Positions 1 through 10,777 of a stretch of DNA of 64,000 bases are shown here, piece by piece. Location of the stretch: assembly GCA_009733575.1 (NCBI GenBank), contig ML769408.1:1-64000 (forward strand). The letters run 5' to 3'. A model generated the notes under the pieces. The model made no database searches. It saw nothing but the letters and a program-made list of their open reading frames with translations, and was not told where the DNA came from. The stretch is from Gymnopus androsaceus JB14 (Eukaryota; Basidiomycota; Agaricomycetes; Agaricales; Omphalotaceae). The position numbers and the translations under genes were made by a program. The stretch's first letter is position 1, and each line of letters begins with the position of its first letter.

Positions 1-451
1 GACCACCATACCCGGCTGTAGAATAAGTATTTTTGTTCATTGTTTCTTGTAGACTCGGAGTTCAGTATATACCGGTTTCAAAATCTACGCTTTTCACTGC
101 AATTACTTACTGGAGTAAGTAGCTTCACCTAAGTAAGAACTAGGAACGCTCACATTACTGTTCTGCTCCTCTCCTTCTCTCTCGTCTTCCTCCCTCCGGT
201 CGATGTGGCTGAGCCGCTGTAACTATACCAGTTCAGAGTAATTGCTCCCTTTGAAGACCAAAAGGGAGCAGCAGAAGTTCGTCAAAGCTGGGTACGGTAG
301 TAAACTCGTAGCCGTCAGATAGCAGAAAAAGAGGCATAAGAGAGCGCAGCAAAAAGACGATTGCTTAGTATTTGTTTCTGTTTAAGTATTGCAAGAAAAA
401 AGTCTCTTTCGAGCAGAAACGAAAATAAGCATGAAAATAATCCACTTGGTC
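1..451. other. Intergenic, no gene seen
   Basis: No reading frame with family features was found here. The stretch is the 3' flank of the minus-strand lipocalin-like gene that ends at 452. The short plus-strand frame from 389 is the antisense of that gene's last exon. Confidence 0.5.
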
Positions 452-1651
452 TCAAACGCTCGTCAAGTGCTCGAAAGCGGCACTCCCGCTGTAATCCATC
501 CTTCCATCCTTTACCCCGCCCCTGATAATACCCGTTCCATGAACCAAGTTACTTTCATTAATCAGGACATTGTTAACAGTGAGATTGGCTACGATGACTT
601 GATTTTCGAAAGGTATTTCGACACTGAAGCTCTGAATTGGACCGATAGTAGAATTGGGCGCTGCGGCTTCTGTTTCGACAGTAACACCGGAACAAGGCGT
701 TGAGAGGAGTTCTCCATCCTTGGAAACATATCCACTGGTCTTTTGCGTACCGTCTGACCCAGTTATAAACCATACTACTATGGAATAAGGGCCAAGCCTC
801 CCGTGAATCCAAATGTAATGTTCGAAGACGTCTTCCAAACTGGTGTCTGACCAACTCTACCGAGAACGCATATATGAGCATAAATAGTGTCAAAAAATCC
901 TCTTACTTACCAGATCCTGATAACCAATACCGTCTTTAAACTTGACTTCCGTACCGTTGACTTTAAGGTCCACGGTCGTCTTCGCATCGGGCAAGGCGTT
1001 GGCCCAGCCAAAGTGAGGTAGAAATTCCATGCTCGCTCCGATATCGGCAGGTGAACAAGGGTAGTGAGGGGGAGCAATCTTTATTGATAAAGAGTTAGCA
1101 TCGCTTCAAAACCGCTAGAGAACAATAAAACAGACTGCTCTTAGAACGACAGAGCCTGTAATCTCGAAAGGGTGTGTGAAATGGACAGTCATCGTAGACA
1201 TATCCTCAGATGCTGAGAAACTGCATCCTGTTCCCTTCCAAATACCACTCGTACCATTTCCGTGCGTTCAAGTTACATTTAGCTCTGCGAATTCAGCAAA
1301 TTTACTGATCGCAGTGTACACCTTGTCTGGGCCAGCCTGTACATATATGAACACATCGAGAGTATTGTTGACGGATGCGTACTCAGGCGAGGCAGAAAAT
1401 ACTGCGAAGATAGAGTAGGAAGGGTCTTTCGATGAAATCGCATCGAAGGACCATGCCTGTCCGTACATTGTGGGCTGTACATTGAATATCTTGGGGCTGT
1501 TTAGGCTGTTTAGGCTATTAGACGAGGCGATAAACTCTGTGTGGGTTGGACCATTGCTAGTTGCGGGTGGAATGATCACAGAGGATGTAGACCTGGCTGA
1601 TGTGATACTAATACCAAGGAGCAATGTAATGGTCCTGTAGAGAAGCTTCAT
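452..1651 (-). CDS. Secreted AttH/CrtC-like (Diels-Alderase-like) lipocalin-fold protein
   Basis: The start is the ATG at 1651, because it opens a typical signal peptide (MKLLYRTITLLLGISITSA). Upstream codons in the same frame lack a sensible context. The first exon runs to about 1270. The later exons encode the segments FEITGSVVLR, APPHYPCSPADIGASMEF and PHFGWANALPDAK, and the last exon carries HGRLGPYSIVVWF and SGYVSKDGELLS. This order and the GRLGPYS block match fungal hydroxyneurosporene synthase/AttH-like proteins, a family that includes pericyclase (Diels-Alderase) members of natural-product pathways. An intron near 842-895 joins the GIGYQDL and SWSDTSLEDVFEHY exons. The family is known for double beta-barrel lipocalin folds. 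Which reaction, if any, this member catalyses cannot be read from sequence. A decayed paralogue lies directly upstream on the same strand. No frameshift was seen in the exons I followed. Confidence 0.6.
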
Positions 1652-1909
1652 GATAAGCTGTAAGAAATATGACAAGCCCTGACTCGCCTTTATATGTTGT
1701 CGAATGCCAAAAGCATTCACGTCAAACAGAAATGAACTCGGATCCTTGTTATTCAACTTTGCACTAGTCAAGCAGCTGAAGTCGCTAGCATCACCTACTA
1801 ACCAGAAAAGGGTCCCTTTGTGGCACAGGAGGCCGAAGCTATAGCAGCTGAGAATCCGATCTAATTGCACAACTGTCCATGTCAAAGCTGAGTGAATGAA
1901 ACGCTCCAA

Positions 1910-2965
1910 TCAGATAACATCTAGCGAGAAAAGAAGCCTAAGGCGAAAACACAGCAAAAAGGGCGCTTCCTTGGTATTTGTGACCGCCTTGCAAGCCGCG
2001 GTTATAAAATCGTCAGCATCTCCAATAATCTTTCCGACCGCAAGTTCGACGTCCATAACGCCCTTCTTTCCGAGGTCAATTGTGACGTTTAAGCCCTGTA
2101 GCTGTTTTCCACTCGCAGAATCGTACTCTGGATCAACTGAACAAGACGTTGCAAGGATCTTTCAATCTTCCGAGACGTATCCCGAGGTTGTCTTGCTGCC
2201 ATCGGATCCCTTGATTTCCACCCAGCCAAGCGAGTATGGCCTAACCTTCCATGGCTGAAAAGGTACATTTTGCAATACCCAAAGAGGGACATATCGCCCC
2301 AAGACCACATAGCTCTGTTTCAATAAGCTTTAACAGGTCGCCATGTGTTCCATTTACTTTGAGGTCGACAGATGCTTTTGCATCTGGGCCCAGCCTAAAC
2401 AAGTAATAAGTGCCATATCCACGCCAAGGCCTTGGCGGACGAGCATTTAAAATACGGAGGAGCGCGCTGTGTTAGTAACACGGCATGGCCCAAGTGCTGA
2501 CCGCCGAGTTCAGAGCATTCAGTGTGGCAAGGAAGTCAGGGATTCTGCCATCGGTTACAAAACTTTGAAGATGGATGCTTACAGAATCTAAAACGATGGA
2601 CCCAGCTATGTCAAACCCGGGTGCGAAGCTCTGCAGCGTCCGCAAAGATGCTATTGGCGGCGTAGATATTGTCATCGGCCAGGAGAAGCATCCGTACTTG
2701 GAGCATTTCGCCACTCTGCAGCGTTGTAGTGGAACTAGGCGACGGCGATGCCAGAAGCTAGCGCTAAACGAGTATCTTCTTTGGATAGTTTGATTTTGGT
2801 CCATCTAAACTACTTACTAGAAGAAATATACTGCGCCTTGACTGAACCCATACTGGGAGTAGAGGGTATAACCACAGCGGAAAATTCAGATCCATGATTG
2901 GCGATGGCTACAATGCAAGACCGAAACCAGAGAGAGAGAGAGAGAGAGTTGGCCACTAGCTTCAT
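1910..2965 (-). pseudogene. Decayed tandem paralogue of the AttH/CrtC-like gene
   Basis: The strand and segment order are the same as in the downstream gene. A start codon at 2965 opens MKLVANSLSLSLSG, then come VVIPSTPSMGS, LLLADDNIYAANSIFADAAEL and FDIAGSIVLDS. These line up with the intact copy's VIIPPATSN, FIYVQAGPDKVYTAISKFAEFAEL and FEITGSVVLR. Lesions visible are a TC dinucleotide expansion in the signal-peptide region (about 2932-2948), loss of the segment equivalent to the intact copy's tryptophan-containing block before FDIAGS, a one-base deletion in the GRLGPYS motif near 2246, and an in-frame TGA where the intact copy has Gly in KDGELL. The C-terminal part after the stop (LATSCSVDPEYDSASG) is still readable to the stop at 1910-1912. 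The indel could be sequencing error, but several lesions together argue for a pseudogene. Confidence 0.6.
2932..2948. repeat. AG/TC dinucleotide microsatellite
   Basis: An uninterrupted run of AG repeats lies inside the signal-peptide region of the decayed lipocalin-like paralogue. It reads as Ser-Leu repeats on the minus strand. Confidence 0.8.
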
Positions 2966-3175
2966 ATTAAGTAGTCTATCTGAACATGAGAATAGCGCTC
3001 ATCTGAGTCATGGTGACGCGGATAGCACGTGTATCATGTGGGGTTGAAATACTTAGCGCCACTCAATTCTTGAACTGCAAACGCGACGACAACTTCCGTC
3101 CTTCGTGTCCTGCCTTGCTCAATCGCTAAGTTCTTTTGACAAAGCTCTTCGCCTTAGTCGTTGAACGCATTAGCC

Positions 3176-6100
3176 ATGGAAAACATGTAAGATTTAATCC
3201 CGTAATACTCCATTTCCAATTCTTACTCTTTACAGCCGTCAACGTTTATTAGCCCAGAACGCGGATTTATATCCAGATGCTATAGTATGTCCTTGTATGA
3301 AGGTTCATAATCCTGATGAATTAATCTGTACATATCTAGTCTTCCTCTTCCTCGTCCAGCACAAGTTCAACTGGCCCGCTTCCCGTCAACAGTCGGAAGC
3401 CCGTAACTATTATCCTCTCCTCTGACGAGGAAGATGAACTTGAAGGAACCAAAACCCTTCCCTTGAAACCTTCGAACTTTAATCAACAAAGCCAATCATC
3501 CCTTCCGTCAAAGCCCAAATCAGCACAATCCTCCCTTGGACGACCAAAGAAGACGGTGGTGAACCCTCCTGCTGCCTTTTTCGGCGGCATTCAACCACCA
3601 AGGCCCACGCCGCCTGCAAGTCTGCCAGATGAAGACGAGCTCAAGGATGGCGAAGAAGTCGTTGTTCCAGACTTCCAGGACGAGGAACATCGGTACATCT
3701 CGCCCGCAGACGCGGAAAAGGCGCTTCGCGATCTCATGGGTGGGGCTATGAACCAAGATGTTGACCTCGACCCAGAAGACACGGTTGTCGATGGCTTCAA
3801 GGAAGAATTTACGCTTCTTCCGCATCAGGTCATCGGACGTTCGTGGATGAAAAGTCGCGAGGATCCAAAGTTGAAACGAATGGGTGGCATTTTGGCTGAC
3901 GACATGGGGTACATATTGTGTTTCGTTCTTTTGGCCTATCGCCTAATCGTCTTTCATTACAGCCTCGGGAAAACAATCCAGACCTTGACGCGGATTTGCG
4001 AAGGCAAACCTCGTAAGAGCGACAAAGAAGACGGCTGGGACCCCGCTACCTTGTACGTCGCCTCGCTACACTCTTTTCACCCTCATCTTATGTGTCTCTT
4101 TCTTGCTAGGGTTGTATGTCCTCTTGCATTAGTTGGCCAATGGGCGGACGAAATCGAACGCATGACTGAGGGCCTCAAAGTCGTGAAACACCAAGGCACC
4201 GCTAGGACTTCCGGTCAGTTTGTTCCTCACTTTCTGCGATCCTTATGCTTAACATGTGTCCATGGACACAGACCCCAAGGTCTTGAGGCGTGCCCATGTT
4301 GTAATTACAACGTACGACACGCTCAAGTCAGAGTTTGGTGCTTTCAACCCGGCTGAAGGCAAACCCAAAGCGAAAGCAAATTCGAAGAAGGTCGCTTCGA
4401 GTGAAGATGATAGTGATTCGGAGGCCGAATATTTCGGCCGTTCGTTGAAGAAGAATGCGCCCAAGAAGAAGTCGACCAAGGCAAAGAAGGAGGCATTGTT
4501 CCACATTCAGTGGTTTCGTGTCATTTTGGGTAAGCAGAGTTGGGACACGACGCTCTCATTAACTGACCTTCTCTTTGAAGATGAGGCGCACAACATCAAA
4601 AATAAGACTACCGCTGCAGCTAAGGCGTGTTATGCATTGGAAGCAAAGTTCCGTTGGGCCTTGACGGGGACTCCAATGTAAATTTTCTTTCGGCCGTACG
4701 TATCATGTGATGTTAACATCTTGCAGGCAAAACGATGTCGCAGAACTGTACTCGCTCCTAAAGTTCCTTCGTATCAAGCCGTTCAATGCATGGGAACGAT
4801 TCAATGAACAAATCGCTAAACCTGTAAAGAGCGGTAAAGGTGCAAACCGCGCCATGAAACGTTTGCAGGTATTGAGTCCTCGTATTCTTTTCATTTTCAA
4901 TCTCACCTCGTCCTAGGTGGTCTTGAAGCAGGTTATGCTCCGACGTCGTAAAGACGATACTGTCAATGGCAAAGTTCTCATCGAGCTGCCCCCACGCATA
5001 GTCAACATCATTTCCTGCCCGTTCTCTCCTTCCGAGCAACAATTCTACAACAATCTTGAATCTAAAATGAGCGATGTTATGGAGAAGCTCGTCGAGGATG
5101 CCAATAAAGCTGGCCAAAAGGCGAATTACATGTCCGTGCTGTTGCTACTACTTAGGCTCCGTCAAGGTCAGTTTTTTCTTATAGTCATTGAGCTCCCCGC
5201 TGACCATAAATCATCTCAGCTTGCAACCATCCTTCCTTAGTATCGAAAGATTACAAAGAAGACCTGGATGCTGTCGATTCCAGAGCGGCGAAGAAAAACT
5301 CTGCTGACGTAGACGCAGATGACCTCGTTGCTGCCTTCGATCAGCTGAATGTTTCGAAAAAAGTGCAAAGTATGCACTACCGTGTATGTTTCCACTCGTT
5401 CTCTAATACCATGAGAGTCTTTAGGACTGACTTCCCAATAGATTGACGAGCGTAAATACAGCGAACAAGACGTTGGACGGGCATTGCGATGACTGTGCGA
5501 TTATTGCTATCAAGTCGCGCGAACAGAGCAGGGATCGTCCTGCATCGGCCAAGATCAGGAAATTGCTCGACATCCTGCTGGAAGTTGGTGCAAGGTCGGA
5601 CGGGACCGAGAAGACTATCATCTTTTCGCAGTTCACGACCATGCTCGATCTCATTGAACCGTTCTTGAAGGAAAATGGCATCAAGTTTGTTCGTTGTAAG
5701 TATATCTTTCATCACGCAACGTCCCGTACTAACATTAATCTAGACGATGGTTCGATGAAGCCTTTGGAACGGGAGAAGTCCCTTGAAACGATCAAGACAC
5801 AGGAGCGAATCAAGGTCATTTTGATCTCTTTCAAGGCGGGGAGTACCGGTTAGTGGAATGTTCGTGGTGGTGGTCGCGATGGGATGCTCACCTGTATCAT
5901 CAGGGACTCAACCTGACCGCGTGTAATAATGTCATTTCTGGTTGATCTGTGGTGGAATCCTGCTCTCGAGGTAAGGTCTTTGCTCATTCTGTGGTAGTTA
6001 TGTTCGCTTACATTCTTTGAACAGGACCAAGCTTTCGATCGGTCTCATCGTTTCGGACAGAAACGCGATGTTAATATCTACAAACTGAAGATCGACAATA

Positions 6101-6312
6101 CCGTTGAAGACAGAATCCTTGAGGTTAGTCTTTTCTTCGATTCGTAGTTCTTCAGCTCATCAATATGTCTCGTCGCAGTTGCAAGATAAAAAAGCGGGAG
6201 CTTTCGCGTGCTGCTCTTGAGCGGGGACAAGATCAAGAACCTCCATTTGGGAATGGACGAACTTTTGGCTCTTTTCCGTCCCAGCCATGGAGGAGACTCT
6301 GACGAAGAGTGA
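3176..6312 (+). CDS. SNF2-family DNA-dependent ATPase, Rad5/Rad16-like
   Basis: Chromatin- or repair-type SNF2 ATPase. The ATG at 3176 gives a 4-residue first exon and a Ser-rich N-terminus. Motifs in order: [26 protein letters not shown] (Walker A, split by an intron at 3910-3961); [18 protein letters not shown] (motif II, split by an intron at about 4530-4580); [23 protein letters not shown]; a CxxC...CDDC zinc site (about 5364-5500); [24 protein letters not shown]; and [15 protein letters not shown]. The C-terminus is acidic (GGDSDEE). At least four single-base lesions break the frame: A6 at 5357-5362 just before the zinc site, an extra T near 5932, A6 at 6188-6193, and an extra G near 6219. 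All lie in conserved blocks and three of them in homopolymers, so they look like consensus error. The exact orthologue (Rad5, Rad16, Uls1 type) is not resolved; no classical RING finger is seen. Confidence 0.85.
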
Positions 6313-7349
6313 TTTTTGCATTGAACATCTACTTACATCTATCATCATCATGTTTACCACGAATACGTTGCACGGAATATCTCTAAAGACTAGACAAAAT
6401 GTATATATATCATCGTCGTCTACACTAAATGCACATTGTACATATATCAGTGACCAGAAATCGGACGGTTAAGTAGGTCGTCGTGGGACTTGTGTCAGGA
6501 CAATGACTATTATTCGAGTATCTTCAATGACCTGCACGTTAATGATTGATATTCTAAGGGAATGACAATGGTGACCTATGGGTGGATCCTATGATAGAGC
6601 TTAAATGGCATGAGTATAGAAGCTATAATCCAAGAGCAGGACGAGTGCAAACAATATTGATTGGTAACTGGATTGTAGGAGTAGCATGCTCAGTGAAGTC
6701 TTCAAAATGGAACCAAGCCTGCACACATGCTTCTGCATTTTACTATCATTCTTTCTTGTTTCAAGTAGCTGTATATATACATTGTAAATATGCTGAGACT
6801 AATTAGGACGATTTCTTGTCGCTCTCACAAAAGAAATGAGATAATACGCTTTGGCCGATGGAGAGGAGCGGGGTTTCCCACGTTCGTGATGACACTTTCT
6901 CTCTCGCCATTCATGATTGGAAACGAGAATGGCACGTACAGTAGTGCAGTACGTCGCTGGGTTGAATTTCAGGGAGCGCAGGTTACGGTTTCAAACGCTT
7001 CTAGTCTCTTCCAGTGATTCTGACCTAAGACCGAGCTTTGAAGTTGATTTGATCTAAGTTCTTTACTTCCGCAAGCGCTGCGGCCTAGCGATTTTCCTTG
7101 CGAAATATAGCGTCCCGGACTCGGTATTAGTCGGTATTGACCTGTCATTAACGCTCTAAAGCTTCATCAAGCCGTTGGCGCCTGTAGCACCTGTGCTCTA
7201 CACCTATTCTACAGCTATTCTCTTCGTCCGCATTTTCTTGTCCTATCGATATCTCGCTCCCTGTACTTCCGCTCCAGTCTCAGCCTAGCTCTCAATCTGT
7301 CTCGAGTGCTCTCTTCAGCTGCTAGTGTTCCAGACCGTTACTTTCATCC
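6313..7349. other. Intergenic, no gene seen
   Basis: This stretch of about 1 kb lies between the SNF2 stop and the next gene. It holds only short unsupported frames, for example 6790-7017. The pyrimidine-rich stretch at about 7150-7340 looks like the promoter and 5' untranslated region of the following gene. Confidence 0.4.
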
Positions 7350-7435
7350 ATGTCGAACTCTGTTGCTCCGATTGCGACGTTCACGTTCGAGTGCTCCGAC
7401 CAGCCAACAGACGTCTTTTCGACATCTTGGATGTT

Positions 7436-9096
7436 ATGTCAATACCGACAGGGAGTAGTGATAGTACTACACCGACGCTGGAATCAACAGATACGACTCG
7501 GATGCTACTGGATCGATTGAAGGCTTTGAGCAATGTAAGACTGTCTTCGGAATTGATAAGCTAAAGGCTCTGACAGCAACTAATTCTATCTACAGGATAG
7601 CATTATACCTCTCAATGAACACAAACAGATATTACACGACATATATCGAATGGTAGATAGCGCTTGGACGCTAGCGAATCTCGAGTCGGAGGATAGCCAG
7701 ATAATTCAGAGGGATGGTGTTTTAGTGGGAACGTTTGTTCCGGCTATGGCAAGGTTCGTACAATTATTTTCTAGAAGAATAACAGTTCAAATGATGGCTT
7801 TCTGTACTTAGCATACTCCGGCAGACCGATCGAGTATATTCGAAAATAATGCTACTCGTTCGAGTTCCCGGCTCTCACTGAGCAAGAACAAGCGAAAAAA
7901 TATCGCCAAAGACCTGAAGCGTTTCGAAGTAAGGTGGAGAAGCATGATACTCTTTCGCAATGGTAAGTGATCTTTATTCATTTTACGCATATTGTGCAGT
8001 TCAACTTACGGTATCTTAAACATAACAGCCGGATACTCCTCTATTCCCAAGCTCGGATCGAACGGAAGATGCACTTAGCGATTGCTGCTAGTATCGGAAG
8101 TGCTGCATTTGTCGTATGCGATAGTGTTCCTGTTCTTGGGACGCTAAAGCCCATTAGCGGCAGGGCTTTACTGAGATTTGCACGACAGTACAAGTACGTT
8201 CAGTTTTTTGTTTCTACTTGTATTCATTTTCCTGAAGAGTCTTTCGTCTTTCAGACTATTAGAAGCAATAAGCAGCTGGTTGCCGAGATCCTGCGTGACG
8301 TGAAGGGGTACTTACGAATGGTAGTACGGAAGGTGAAAAAGTCCCCTACTGCTCAGGAAAATGAGGAGTTACGCAGAGACATGGAGGGACTTTTTCGGTA
8401 TGTTTTCTAGTGGCTCTAATTGATATCAAAAGGCTGAGCGTTCTTAGGAATCTACAAGACATCCAACAGACGTTACTAAAGCTCAGAAGGAAACGTGGAT
8501 TACGCTCAATCCTGTCGGCCAAGAGGGACAGCGATAATCTCGAAGCCCTTCAGCGTCAAGTACGACATGCGAGGAGCACATTCGAGGTGTGTTTCTATTT
8601 TGCTCTGAAGGAAATAACGCATTAAGAAGGGTACTTGTGTATAGGCTGGACTCGCGGTCTCTACCAATACCGCTGTTGGCGAGCTAGTAGATGGTATGGA
8701 TAGTATGAGATTGCAGATAATGGCGGCTCTCACTACGTTAAATGTTTGTGCTTCGTCTGTAACTCCTATTTCGATGAGCTAACGTACAGTCTTCAGGAGC
8801 CATTACGCACAGATCATTCCACTCCCACTCTTACTGGCTCTACAGAGGTCTCTGCACTTCCGCAGATCGACGTCGTTCTAGCGCCAGAATCTCATTCATC
8901 GACAAAGCAATGGGTGTCTGTAGAAGTAGATCTCGATAGAGCCACTCATAAGCGTGGTGCGGCTGTGTATCTCTTGCCATATATGGGTGCCTATTTTTTT
9001 TTTTGTCCACCAAGATCCCAAAGATCCCAAAAGGATTGGAGTGATCGGGGCTTGATCCGAACCTATCGTGGCATGTTCATCACGGATCGTACTTAG
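7436..9096 (+). CDS. HeLo/MLKL N-terminal-domain-like helical protein (short form)
   Basis: A multi-exon gene. The ATG at 7436 is in frame with the first recognisable helix; an ATG at 7350 is an alternative in another frame. Exons read through LLDRLKALSN, DSIIPLNEHKQILHDIYRMV, LSLSKNKRKNIAKDLKRFE, IAASIGSAAFVVCDSVPVLG, QLVAEILRDVKGYLRMV, NLQDIQQTLLKLRRKRGLR and LEALQRQVRHARSTFEAGL. The second half has the pattern of the four-helix MLKL N-terminal domain common at the N-terminus of agaricomycete NLR-like and kinase-like proteins: amphipathic helices, a basic RKRGLRSIL linker, then a helix ending in FE. In those proteins the domain is linked to membrane-targeting cell death. No NACHT, kinase or repeat domain follows before the stop near 9096, so this would be a stand-alone or truncated form. 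The tail after the T-run at about 8995 is unreliable. The function is inferred from helix pattern only. Confidence 0.42.
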
Positions 9097-9607
9097 TGGC
9101 AGTGTATTAGTTACTGTAGATTACATACTTTTTATTCCCAAGCAATCGACCTCATTCGACCAACCCATTACCTTTGTTAACTCAAATGACAATTGGTCCC
9201 AGCCGCGCTGCACTCTGAACTAGAATATTCCTTCTTCGCGCACTCCGAACGAATGACGCGCTAGATATCACCTTCCAATTATAAGGTACCATGTTCAAAA
9301 AGGAAAGGAAAAAAATGATGATGATGATCTATGAGGTCGACCACGACAGTATGGACGCGATGCAGAGCAACCCAGGACGACGACGACGACGACAAGGAAC
9401 CCAAAGCGTTACAGAGGGGTCCCTCAGAGGCTTTTCTAAACCTTAGAACTTGAATTTCAAATATTGACTCCAAACGTGATGCCGTTGTTGTTCCGAGCTC
9501 GCTTAGGGTCTGCGGAATGTTTAATTGACCGTTTTTTTGCCGAATAAACCTAGGCTCGTCCCCACCCGTTCTCCGATTTGATCCGTGCTAGCACGTTCGG
9601 AGAACGG
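9097..9607. other. Intergenic with simple repeats and a hairpin
   Basis: No gene was seen. The stretch holds ATG and GAC trinucleotide runs (about 9315-9330 and 9373-9391). A strong inverted repeat at about 9568-9607 has arms of 11 bp, CCGTTCTCCGA and TCGGAGAACGG. It ends exactly where the following terminal-inverted-repeat element begins. Confidence 0.5.
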
Positions 9608-10654
9608 CTGGGCTCCACTTGCAGTCACTAATAGGGTCACAAATTTGTGACTTTAACTTAGCAAAATTTTGTCTTTCTCGCCGCGATCACTTTACAGTTT
9701 TGTTTCTCTTACCTCCGATAATGGCCTCAAAACTTTTTCAACTAATTATACGTACCAATATTCATCTCGCGAATATGATTTTGGTACTCTGGCCCACCCA
9801 AATCTGCTCTCGGCGCAAATCTTCAGCGGAAACTCGACTCGTCGGACCAGGTGTTAGTTTCTGGTGTAAAATGTCACGACGGCGTATGTCGCAACAAAAG
9901 CTTGATGGTTCTAATGGATGTGGTAGGTATTTGCTAGTTTCATCATTCGAGAATGACTGACCTGAACCATAGTTATCGAAAATTGCTGTTAGCATATTGC
10001 GACGACAGCAGCCGGTTCGAGCGAACACCGGAAGATTTACATCCTTTGTACATCAATTATTAGTGACCATGCATGCAGAAACTGACCTCAGGAATGACAT
10101 CGATACACTCATTTCAAGTCTTACAGGATGGCGTGTTTGCAAGACGATCAAGCGGATAAGGATGCTAAAACAGCCAGCAATGGTGTATTAATCAGTCTCA
10201 TTCCTCTGACAACAGGAACCGAGAACCCTCAACTGTTCCTTTCTCAAGAACAGTGTACATGATCCAGCGCTATTGTGGAAGGATGTTGATCTGGACATGG
10301 AGGATGTCATTCAAGGTAGGGATAATGATCCTGATGGTGAATTTAGCGACGAGGAGGTATTCGATGCTCTAGAGCATGCGGGGAATCATCTAGGGGGTTT
10401 GGGCGTAATATTGTCTGCGGGAAATACCAAAATTGTACGTTTTTCACAGATTTTCACGCAGGGAAGTCATTCAAATTAATCTATCAGCTTATTTATATGT
10501 CTTAATGATACGCTAACTAATTCTGGTGGCGGGACAGTTAGTCAATAAAGTATGAAAAGGAGAATTGAAAATTGATCGCGGCAGAAAAGACGAAATTTCA
10601 CTAAGTTAAAGTCACAAATTTGTGACCCTATTAGTGACTGCAAGTGGTTCCCAG
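9608..10654. mobile_element. Non-autonomous DNA transposon with about 75-bp terminal inverted repeats
   Basis: The left end (9608 onward) and the reverse complement of the right end (to 10654) agree over roughly 75-80 bases, with a few mismatches and a 1-base gap. The shared sequence begins CTGGGnnCCACTTGCAGTC. Each terminal repeat contains a perfect 16-bp palindrome, GTCACAAATTTGTGAC. The interior of about 0.9 kb has only short frames and no recognisable transposase. I could not find a clean target-site duplication, so the superfamily is not assigned. Confidence 0.72.
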
Positions 10655-10777
10655 TCCTTCGGTAGCCGTCTCAGCTGTTGACAGCTGATTTCAAATTGGC
10701 GGATACCGAACGGAACTGGCGCCGCGAGTCTAGAATAAACCTTACGGGAAGTCATCCATTCTCCTTCTTCCAACACC

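Noticed and set aside
9279..9473. Minus-strand frame with His and Ser runs
   Set aside because: Created by ATG and GAC trinucleotide runs; no other support.
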